From NCBI GenBank assembly GCA_027063225.1, contig JAMOSG010000003.1:1-64000 (forward strand): a DNA stretch of 64,000 nucleotides, given 5' to 3'. Below are positions 10,916 through 19,151 of this stretch, piece by piece; position 1 is the first letter of the stretch; every line of letters starts with the position of its first letter. Source of the DNA: Helicobacteraceae bacterium. GTDB lineage: Bacteria; Campylobacterota; Campylobacteria; Campylobacterales; Sulfurimonadaceae. The notes under the pieces were generated by a model that was not told the DNA's origin, searched no databases, and saw nothing but the letters and a program-made list of their open reading frames with translations. The position numbers and the translations under genes were made by a program.

Positions 10916-13162
10916 ATGAATGAGAGTAAAAATTTTTTAAAAAGTCAAGTTCAAGAGGATTTAGAAGCAAATAAATATCAAAAAATTATTACAAGGTTCC
11001 CTCCTGAACCAAATGGTTTTCCCCATATAGGGCATGCAAAGTCTATTTTTATTAACTTTGGTATTGCACGCGATTTTAATGGATATTGTAACCTTAGAAT
11101 GGATGATACAAACCCTTCAAAAGAGGATACAAAATATGTTGAAGCTCTAAAAGATGCAGTAGAGTGGTTAGGGTATGAATGGTATGGAGATGTTCGTTTT
11201 ACGTCAGATTATTTTCCAAAACTTTATGAGTATGCGATAGAGCTTATTAAAATGGGTAAAGCGTATGTAGATTCTTTAACTGAAGATGAAATTCGTGAGT
11301 ATAGAGGAAGTGTAACAGAGCCTGGAAAACGTAGTAAATATGCAGAGCGTAGTGTTGAGGAGAATTTAGATCTTTTTGAGAGAATGAAAAAGGGTGAGTT
11401 TGTAGAAGGTGAGCATGTCTTAAGAGCAAAAATAGATATGTCTGCAGCAAATATGAAGATGAGAGATCCTCTTTTATATCGTATTAAAAATGCACACCAT
11501 TTTAGAACAGGTGATGAGTGGGCAATCTATCCGATGTATGATTTCGCACATTGTCTTTCAGATTATATTGAAGGGGTAACGCATTCTATTTGTACACTAG
11601 AATTTGAAAATAATCGTGATATTTATGATTGGGTTCTTGACACACTCAAGTTAGAGCCACCACGCCCTTACCAACACGAGTTTGCACGTTTAAATATTAA
11701 CTATACAGTTATGAGTAAAAGAAAACTTTTAGAGCTTGTAGAGGGTGGTTATGTGAATGGTTGGGATGATCCACGTTTACCAACTATTGCAGGGTATAGA
11801 AGAAAGGGGTACACTCCTGAATCTATTTTAACTTTTTGTGATCAAATAGGTGTTGCAAAATCGAACTCTGTTGTAGATGTTTCACAACTTGAATTTTGTA
11901 TTAGAGATGATCTAAACACAAAAGTTCCTCGTGTTTTATGTGTGCTTGATCCTTTAAAAGTAACAATTGTAAATTATGAAGGAGAGGAGGAGATAGATGC
12001 ACCGTACTATCCACACGATGTTCCAAAAGAGGGAAGTAGAAAACTTCCTTTTTCACGTGAAATTTATATAGATCGTGCAGATTTTGAAGAGAATCCTCCA
12101 AAAGGTTACTACCGTTTAACACCAACACAACCAGTAAGATTAAGACATGGATATATTATTGAATGTAAAGAGGTGCTAAAAGATGCAGCTGGTAATATTG
12201 TAGAGATTAAAGCAGAGTATTATCCAAATTCTAAAAGTGGAGAAGATACAAGTGGTATAAAAGTAAAAAGTGCTATTCAGTGGGTAAGTGCTTTGAGTGC
12301 TAAAGAGGTGGAGGTAAGAGTGTATGACAGACTTTTTGCTTGTGAAGCACCACAAGGGGTAGAAGATATTAACCCCAACTCTTTAGTTGTAAAAAAAGCA
12401 CTTATTGAGCCAGCAGTTATTACTCAAAAACCAGATGTAAGATTCCAATTTGAAAGAGAAGGGTATTTTTATGCTGATCCTATTGATTATACAGATGAAA
12501 CACCTGTATTTAATAAGATAGTAAGTTTAAAAGATTCTTGGGGTAAAAAGAAAAGAAATTCTAGAGAAAAAACAAAACAACAAGAGAAAAAAGTTCAAAT
12601 TGATGGTGAAGTAACACCAATGACACCAGAACAAGAAAAACTTTTTGAGAGATACACAAAAGAGTTACAACTCAATACAGAAGTAGCAAATACACTTGCT
12701 CGTGATTCTTTTTTAGCCTCTTTTTATGAAGAAGCTTTAAATGAACTCAATAGTGCGGTGAACTTGGCAAATATTATAACAAATGAAGTAGCTAGAGAGA
12801 TAAAAGCACAAAACTCTACAGAGTTACATTTTACACCAAAACAGATAGCACAACTTATTGCAATGGTTGATGAAGAGCTTATCTCTAATAAAATTGCAAA
12901 ACAAGTTTTTGAAGAGATGGCAAAAACTGGTGCAGATCCAAAACAGATTGTAGAGGATAAAGGGCTTATCCAAATAAGTGATCCAGCTCAAATTAAGCCA
13001 ATTATAGATGAAGTGATAGCAGCTAATCCTCAAAATGTTGAGAAGTTTAAAGGTGGAAATAAAAAGCTTTTAGGTTTCTTTGTTGGGCAAGTGCTTAAAG
13101 CAACAGGTGGAAAAGCTAATCCAAAAATGGTTAATGAGTTAGTGGCTCAAAAGTTAGCATAA
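10916..13162 (+). CDS. glnS: Glutaminyl-tRNA synthetase with C-terminal YqeY/GatB-like domain
   Basis: RFPPEPNGFPHIGHAKSI (HIGH), VMSKRKL (KMSKS), EFARLNINYTVMSKRKLLELVEGGYVNGWDDPRLPTIAGYRRKGY; C-terminus IANQ/GatB-YqeY-like (TLARDSFLASFYEEALN...KGGNKKLLGFFVGQVLKATGGKANPKMVNELV). Confidence 0.95.
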   Translation: MNESKNFLKSQVQEDLEANKYQKIITRFPPEPNGFPHIGHAKSIFINFGIARDFNGYCNLRMDDTNPSKEDTKYVEALKDAVEWLGYEWYGDVRFTSDYFPKLYEYAIELIKMGKAYVDSLTEDEIREYRGSVTEPGKRSKYAERSVEENLDLFERMKKGEFVEGEHVLRAKIDMSAANMKMRDPLLYRIKNAHHFRTGDEWAIYPMYDFAHCLSDYIEGVTHSICTLEFENNRDIYDWVLDTLKLEPPRPYQHEFARLNINYTVMSKRKLLELVEGGYVNGWDDPRLPTIAGYRRKGYTPESILTFCDQIGVAKSNSVVDVSQLEFCIRDDLNTKVPRVLCVLDPLKVTIVNYEGEEEIDAPYYPHDVPKEGSRKLPFSREIYIDRADFEENPPKGYYRLTPTQPVRLRHGYIIECKEVLKDAAGNIVEIKAEYYPNSKSGEDTSGIKVKSAIQWVSALSAKEVEVRVYDRLFACEAPQGVEDINPNSLVVKKALIEPAVITQKPDVRFQFEREGYFYADPIDYTDETPVFNKIVSLKDSWGKKKRNSREKTKQQEKKVQIDGEVTPMTPEQEKLFERYTKELQLNTEVANTLARDSFLASFYEEALNELNSAVNLANIITNEVAREIKAQNSTELHFTPKQIAQLIAMVDEELISNKIAKQVFEEMAKTGADPKQIVEDKGLIQISDPAQIKPIIDEVIAANPQNVEKFKGGNKKLLGFFVGQVLKATGGKANPKMVNELVAQKLA

Positions 13163-13201
13163 TAATGCTAGCTTCCCACACCTAACTGCAAAGGAGTGCT
13201 T

Positions 13202-16200
13202 ATGCAACAATTTACCCACCTTCACCTCCATACAGAATACTCCCTTTTAGATGGAGCAAATAAACTCTCAAACCTTATAGAGCGTACAAAAGAGCTAGGA
13301 ATGGAGTCTATTGCTATGACAGACCATGGAAATATGTTTGGTGCAATAGATTTTTACAAGCAGATGAAAAGTGCAGGATTAAAGCCTATTATTGGGATAG
13401 AAGGTTATATTCACAATGGTCCAACGCTTGATGATAAAAGTACAAAACAGCGTTTTCATATCTGTTTATATGCTAAAAATAAAAAGGGGTATGAGAATTT
13501 AATGTACCTCTCCTCAAAAGCTTTTATAGAGGGATTTTATTATTATCCTCGTATTAACAAAGAGGAGTTAAGAGCTCATAGTGAAGGGCTTATTTGTTCC
13601 TCTGCTTGTTTACAAGGGGAGGTGAGTTGGCACCTTAATTTAAGTGAGCGTAATGTAAGAAATGGTGCAGGTGGTTATGATGAAGCAAAAAGGGTAGCAT
13701 TAGAGTATAAAGAGATTTTTGGAGATGATTTTTATCTTGAACTTATGCGTCATGGAATTGGGGATCAACTCAATATTGACAAGCAAATTTTACAACTCTC
13801 TAAAGAAACAGGGATAAAAGTAGTTGCAACAAACGATACTCACTACACTTATCCTAACGATGCACAATACCATGAAGCTTTTATGTGTATAGGGATGAAT
13901 AAACTCTATGATGATCCAAACCGCCTTCGCCACTCTGTTCATGAGTTTTACGTAAAATCTCCTGCGGAGATGGCACGACTTTTTGCAGATATTCCAGAAG
14001 CGATAGCAAATACACAAGAGATAGTAAATAAAGTGGAAGATTTTGTGCCAATTGTAGATACTCCAACACCACCAAACTTTAAATTTACTCGTGAGTATGC
14101 TCAAGAGGAGGGGTTAGATATTAACCACGAAGATGATGCACCTCTGCCAGAGGATGCAACAGAAGAGCAAAAGAAAAAGTGGCTTAGTGCAGCAGACAAA
14201 AATGATGCAGAGTATTTTGTTTACAAATGTAAAGAGGGGCTAGAAAAAAGATTACAAATTGTCCCAAAAGAGCGTCACGAGGAATATAGAGAGCGTCTTG
14301 AATTTGAGATGAATATTATTAACTCTATGAAATTTCCTGGGTATATGATGATTGTATGGGACTTTGTTAAAGAGGCTAAGAAGATGGGTATTGCAGTTGG
14401 TCCTGGGCGGGGGAGTGCTGCTGGGAGTTTGGTTGCTTACTCTCTTGAGATTACAGACATTGACCCAATGAAATACGATTTACTTTTTGAGAGATTTTTA
14501 AATCCTGAACGTGTAAGTATGCCTGATATCGATATGGATTTTATGCAAGCACGACGTGGAGAGGTGATTGACTATGTTGTAAAAAAATATGGTCGTAATC
14601 AAGTTGCGCAAATTATCACTTTTGGTTCACTTTTAGCTAAAGGGGTTATTCGTGATGTTGCACGTGTACTTGATATGCCCCTTTCCCAAGCCGATAAAAT
14701 GGCAAAACTTATTCCAGATGAGCTTGGAATAACACTTAATGGTAAAATGAAAAATGGGGAGTTTAAAGAGGGTGCTTTTCAAAAAGAGCCAAAAATTCAA
14801 GAGCTTATTGAGAGCGATGCAAATGCAGCGCGTGTTTGGGAGTTTGCAAAAAAACTTGAAGGGTTAAAGCGTAACTCAGGAATCCACGCTGCGGGTGTTG
14901 TTATAAGCAATGAAGAGCTTTGGTATAAAACACCAATCTATAAACCTTCAGGGGAGGATACCTTTGTAACGCAATACTCCCTAAACTTTTTAGAGGATGT
15001 CGATTTAATTAAATTTGACTTCTTAGGTTTAAAGACACTCGATGTAATTGACAATGCCATTAAACTTATTAAAAGGCGTTATAACAAAGATGTACTTTGG
15101 CATGAGATAGATGAGAATGATGCTAAAGTGTATGAGGTTATTCAAAGTGGTGAAACAGTTGGGATGTTCCAGATAGAATCTAGTGGTATGCAAGATCTTA
15201 ACAAACGTTTAAAGCCAGATAATTTTGAGGATTTAATCGCCGTTTTAGCACTTTATAGACCAGGACCTATGGAGTCTGGTATGCTTGATGATTTTATTGA
15301 GCGTAAACATGGGCGTCAAGAGATCACTTATGTGTTTGAAGCACTAGAGGGGATTTTAAAGCCAACATATGGGGTTATTGTTTATCAAGAGCAAGTTATG
15401 CAAATTGTACAAACAATTGGTGGGTTTTCTTTAGGTGGTGCCGATATTGTACGTCGTGCTATGGGTAAGAAAAAAGTTGATTTAATGATCAAATACAACA
15501 AAGAGTTTAGTGAGGGTGCGGCAAAACAAGGGCTAGATTATAATGAAGCGAGTAAACTTTTTGATTTAATTGAAAAATTTGCAGGGTATGGTTTTAATAA
15601 ATCTCACTCTGCGGCGTATGCGATGGTAACTTTTCAAACTGCGTGGCTTAAAACGTACTATCCAAATGAGTTTATGGCAGCACTTTTAACATCAGATAAA
15701 GATAACACCGACAAAGTTGTTCGCTACATTGATGAAGTAAAACGTATGGGAATTGAGCTTTCCCCTCCAGATATTTGTGATTCACAACTTGAATTTTCTG
15801 CGATAGAAAAAGATGGTAAAGATGTTATTTTGTTTGGTCTTGGTGCCATTAAAGGTGTTGGTGAAGCTGCTATTGCTTCGATGCTTGAGGAGCGTGAAGC
15901 AAATGGGGATTATACCTCTTTGCAAGATTTTATCAATAGAATTGAGCCTTCAAAAGTAAATAAACGTGTAATTGAAGCGATTATAAAATCGGGTGGATTC
16001 GATAGATATGGGTATTCACGCAAAGCCCTCTTAGAGCAGATAGAAGAGATTGTAGAAGCTGCAAAAAAAGCAACTGAAGCGAAGAAAAATGCAGTTGGAA
16101 GTTTGTTTGGGGATGATAGCGAGATAACAACAGTAGAGTTACACTTAAACAATATGGAGGAGTTTGAACTTAAAGAGATTTTAGAGTTTGAAAAAGATAC

Positions 16201-16822
16201 TTTAGGTTTTTACGTTAGTGGGCATCCACTTGATAGTTATAGAGAGGAGCTTGCAAGTTTAAACTATACACTCTCTTCTGAAATAGAGAACATTAAAGAT
16301 GGCTCTTATGCTATTTTTATTGGAAAAGTGGAGGAGATTCAACACAAAGTTTCTAAAAAAGGAAACGCATTTGGTATTGTAAATCTGATGGACTTTCATG
16401 GCAATATTGAAGTGATGCTCTTTAGCGATAAACTCAAAGAGTTAGAGGAGATGGATTTAGAAGCTCCAATAGCTATAAAAGCAAAAATTACCCATACAGA
16501 GATGTTTACGCGAATTGGTGTTACAAAAATAATGACACTCAAAGATGCAAAAAAAGAGACAAGAAAAACAAAAAAAGAGGTGCAGGAAAAACCATTAGAA
16601 CCGATTGTAATAGGGATAGATTTACAATCTGATCTAACGCTTTTAGAAAAACTTTATGAGCTTATTCGTCAAACTCCAGGGCGTTATCCTTTACAGGTTG
16701 TTATAGAATCAAAATTGCATAATGTTGTTTTAGAGTCTAGTATTTATGTAGATGTGGCAATTATGCAAAAGATTCAAGAGCAACAACTTAATGTTTTTGT
16801 AACCAATACGAACCAAATCTAA
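13202..16822 (+). CDS. dnaE: DNA polymerase III subunit alpha
   Basis: PHP domain FTHLHLHTEYSLLDGANKL; PDIDMDFMQARRGEVIDYV; KSHSAAYAMVTFQTAWLKTYYPNEFMAALLTS. Start chosen at the second ATG (13202). Confidence 0.96.
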   Translation: MQQFTHLHLHTEYSLLDGANKLSNLIERTKELGMESIAMTDHGNMFGAIDFYKQMKSAGLKPIIGIEGYIHNGPTLDDKSTKQRFHICLYAKNKKGYENLMYLSSKAFIEGFYYYPRINKEELRAHSEGLICSSACLQGEVSWHLNLSERNVRNGAGGYDEAKRVALEYKEIFGDDFYLELMRHGIGDQLNIDKQILQLSKETGIKVVATNDTHYTYPNDAQYHEAFMCIGMNKLYDDPNRLRHSVHEFYVKSPAEMARLFADIPEAIANTQEIVNKVEDFVPIVDTPTPPNFKFTREYAQEEGLDINHEDDAPLPEDATEEQKKKWLSAADKNDAEYFVYKCKEGLEKRLQIVPKERHEEYRERLEFEMNIINSMKFPGYMMIVWDFVKEAKKMGIAVGPGRGSAAGSLVAYSLEITDIDPMKYDLLFERFLNPERVSMPDIDMDFMQARRGEVIDYVVKKYGRNQVAQIITFGSLLAKGVIRDVARVLDMPLSQADKMAKLIPDELGITLNGKMKNGEFKEGAFQKEPKIQELIESDANAARVWEFAKKLEGLKRNSGIHAAGVVISNEELWYKTPIYKPSGEDTFVTQYSLNFLEDVDLIKFDFLGLKTLDVIDNAIKLIKRRYNKDVLWHEIDENDAKVYEVIQSGETVGMFQIESSGMQDLNKRLKPDNFEDLIAVLALYRPGPMESGMLDDFIERKHGRQEITYVFEALEGILKPTYGVIVYQEQVMQIVQTIGGFSLGGADIVRRAMGKKKVDLMIKYNKEFSEGAAKQGLDYNEASKLFDLIEKFAGYGFNKSHSAAYAMVTFQTAWLKTYYPNEFMAALLTSDKDNTDKVVRYIDEVKRMGIELSPPDICDSQLEFSAIEKDGKDVILFGLGAIKGVGEAAIASMLEEREANGDYTSLQDFINRIEPSKVNKRVIEAIIKSGGFDRYGYSRKALLEQIEEIVEAAKKATEAKKNAVGSLFGDDSEITTVELHLNNMEEFELKEILEFEKDTLGFYVSGHPLDSYREELASLNYTLSSEIENIKDGSYAIFIGKVEEIQHKVSKKGNAFGIVNLMDFHGNIEVMLFSDKLKELEEMDLEAPIAIKAKITHTEMFTRIGVTKIMTLKDAKKETRKTKKEVQEKPLEPIVIGIDLQSDLTLLEKLYELIRQTPGRYPLQVVIESKLHNVVLESSIYVDVAIMQKIQEQQLNVFVTNTNQI

Positions 16823-16831
16823 ACTTCTAAT

Positions 16832-16892
16832 GGATAAAAATTTTCCTTTAAGCTTTTTTGTGCCATACTCTTTCTAAGGAAAAAAATTATCC
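16832..16892. repeat. Imperfect inverted repeat (17-nt arms) in the dnaE-desulforubrerythrin intergenic gap
   Basis: Arm 1 ggataaaaattttcctt (16832-16848), arm 2 aaggaaaaaaattatcc (16876-16892); 14 of 17 positions complementary. Confidence 0.6.
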
Positions 16893-16905
16893 AAAGGAAA
16901 AAAAG

Positions 16906-17565
16906 ATGAGACAATATGAATCATACAAATGTAACAAATGTGGCAATGTAGTTGAGGTACAAAATGTAGGTGGTGGAGAGCTTCATTGTTGTGGTGAAGC
17001 TATGGAGATGATTACAAAGAACCTAACATTAGTAAATTTAATGAAAGCTTTTGCAGGGGAATCTCAAGCAAGAAATAAGTATGAGTATTTTGCAAGAGTT
17101 GCTCAAAAAGAGGGTTATAGAGACATTGCAGAGCATTTTCAAAGAGCAGCAGATAATGAAAAAGTGCATGCAAAACTTGAATTATCACTTTACAATAGAA
17201 TGAAATACAACTCTGAAAATAGTTTTGGCAATACACAAGAAAATCTTCAATCAGCTATTGCTGGAGAATCTTATGAAAATGTTACTATGTATCCAGATTT
17301 TGCAAAGATTGCAAAAGAGGAGGGGCACTCTGAAGCTGCAAGACTTTTTAGTGGTATTGGAAAAATAGAGGTTGAACATGAAAAAATGTTTCAAGAACTT
17401 TTAAATAGATTACAAAATAATGCTGAATTTGAAAGTGAAAATGAAGAGGAAGCATGGATTTGTGAAGTGTGTGGACATATCCATTATGGTAAAAAAGCTT
17501 TAAAAGTTTGTCCAGTTTGTAAACACCCTCAAGAGTTTCAATCGAGATTGAACTCTAAAAAGTAG
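16906..17565 (+). CDS. Desulforubrerythrin-type protein (desulforedoxin-like N-terminus, rubrerythrin core, C-terminal rubredoxin)
   Basis: N-terminal CNKCGNVVEVQNVGGGELHCCGEAM; ferritin-like LMKAFAGESQARNKYEYFARVA and EVEHEKMF; C-terminal CEVCGHIHYGKKALKVCPVCKHP. Confidence 0.93.
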   Translation: MRQYESYKCNKCGNVVEVQNVGGGELHCCGEAMEMITKNLTLVNLMKAFAGESQARNKYEYFARVAQKEGYRDIAEHFQRAADNEKVHAKLELSLYNRMKYNSENSFGNTQENLQSAIAGESYENVTMYPDFAKIAKEEGHSEAARLFSGIGKIEVEHEKMFQELLNRLQNNAEFESENEEEAWICEVCGHIHYGKKALKVCPVCKHPQEFQSRLNSKK

Positions 17566-17571
17566 TGTAAC

Positions 17572-17596
17572 AGTAGATGACACTATGTCATCTACT
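17572..17596. repeat. Perfect hairpin agtagatgaca-cta-tgtcatctact
   Basis: 11-bp perfect stem with 3-nt loop, read directly; lies between two convergent reading frames. Confidence 0.65.
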
Positions 17597-17806
17597 AAGC
17601 AGTTAAATCTTCATGCTCTTTTACAAACCAAATAAAGATAAGAGGAATAAATAAAAGAGTTAAAAATGTTCCTACAATTAAACCACCAATAGCAACTGCA
17701 AATGCTGTCATTAAAATAGGGCGTGTTCTAATTTTAATACTCTCTCGCATTGCATCTACTTTACTAAGCCCCTCTTTCATTTTCTCTTGTGCAAAGTGAA
17801 TTGGAG
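17595..17806 (-). pseudogene. Remnant of an RND-family efflux transporter C-terminus
   Basis: FAQEKMKEGLSKVDAMRESIKIRTRPILMTAFAVAIGGLIVGTFLTLLFIPLIFIWF is the end of an RND pump; everything upstream is missing and the region between the RPILMT and AIGGLI motifs looks deleted. Confidence 0.75.
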
Positions 17807-17963
17807 TGGTAACTTAAATTCATACACTTTTTTCAATGTTGAAATCCTTTGGATTTTTAGTCTAATTTTTAAAGAGTAACATTGAAGTGTTAATTTAGTA
17901 TTAATGGAAGCGATAAGGTGTTGATTAGAGTAACTTGTTATAATTGACAAAAAAGAAAAAACT

Positions 17964-19151
17964 ATGAAACTCCTACATACATCAGATTGGCATTTAGGGC
18001 AAAACTTTATGGGATTTTCTCGTAAAGAGGAGCATCAAGCCTTTTTAGATTGGCTTTTACAAACAATAGAAAAAGAAAAAATTGAGCTTCTTATAGTAGC
18101 TGGAGATATTTTTGATACAACAACCCCTCCAAACTATGCTTTAGAGCTTTATTTTAATTTTTTAACAAATGTTGCACAAACCTCTTGTAAAAAGGTGGTT
18201 ATTGTTGCTGGAAACCATGATTCTGTTGCAGTTTTACAATCCTCTAAAGAGCTTTTAAAACAGCTCAATATTGAGGTAATTGTAACAGGAGATGAGACAG
18301 AAGAGGAGATTGTTCCACTTTATGATGCAAACCAAGAGCTTGAGGCTATTGTGTGTGGTGTTCCTTTTTTACGTGATTATGTTGTAAGAAAATCACAAAG
18401 TGCACAAAGTTTATCTCAAAAAGAGCAAACACTTACATTGGGAATACAACAACACTACAAAGAGCTTTATGCTAAAGCATTACAACTAAAAAAAGAGAAA
18501 AGTATACCCATTATTGCAACAGGGCATTTAACAACCCTTGGGGCAAAAACAAGTGATTCTGAAAGAGATATCTACATAGGTGGTACACTCAATTTAAACA
18601 GTAACTTTTTAGCACAAATGTTTGACTATACCGCTTTGGGGCATCTGCATATAAACCAACAAGTGGGAGCGGTTAATGTTTACTACAGTGGTTCACCAAT
18701 TCCCCTTAGTTTTGGGGAGTCTTTAAACAAAAAGGTTAATATTGTAACTTTTATGCAAAGGGAGTGTGAAGTACAAAAGGTAGAGATTCCACTTTATAGA
18801 GAGTTGGTTGTTTTAAAAGGGAGCAAAGAGCAAATTTTAGAAAAATTAGAAACAATTAAAGGGAATAAAACGTGGATAGAGGTTCGTTTAAGAGATGATA
18901 ATATTTTTGAAGCAAATAGGATTATTCGCCAAAGGGTAGAGGAGTTAAAACTTACCCTTTTAGCACTCAAAATAGAAACACAAAATGCCCATTTAGAAAA
19001 AGATGATTTTAATGTTGTAAGTTTAGATGAACTCACTCCTCTTGAGGTGTTTTACAAAAGATTAGAAAAAGAGAACCTTGAAGATGAGGCTTTAAAAGAG
19101 GATCTTGTAAAAAGTTTTAGAGAAATTTTAGATGAGGTGCAAAATAGATGA
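17964..19151 (+). CDS. sbcD: Exonuclease subunit SbcD
   Basis: MKLLHTSDWHLGQNF, GDIFDTTTPPNYALELY, VAGNHDS, ATGHLTTLGA; overlaps sbcC. Confidence 0.95.
   Translation: MKLLHTSDWHLGQNFMGFSRKEEHQAFLDWLLQTIEKEKIELLIVAGDIFDTTTPPNYALELYFNFLTNVAQTSCKKVVIVAGNHDSVAVLQSSKELLKQLNIEVIVTGDETEEEIVPLYDANQELEAIVCGVPFLRDYVVRKSQSAQSLSQKEQTLTLGIQQHYKELYAKALQLKKEKSIPIIATGHLTTLGAKTSDSERDIYIGGTLNLNSNFLAQMFDYTALGHLHINQQVGAVNVYYSGSPIPLSFGESLNKKVNIVTFMQRECEVQKVEIPLYRELVVLKGSKEQILEKLETIKGNKTWIEVRLRDDNIFEANRIIRQRVEELKLTLLALKIETQNAHLEKDDFNVVSLDELTPLEVFYKRLEKENLEDEALKEDLVKSFREILDEVQNR

Noticed and set aside
17781-17963. Possible tRNA or small RNA gene in the gap before sbcD
   Set aside because: No cloverleaf or T-loop consensus visible; only short inverted repeats, which I report as a weak separate finding.
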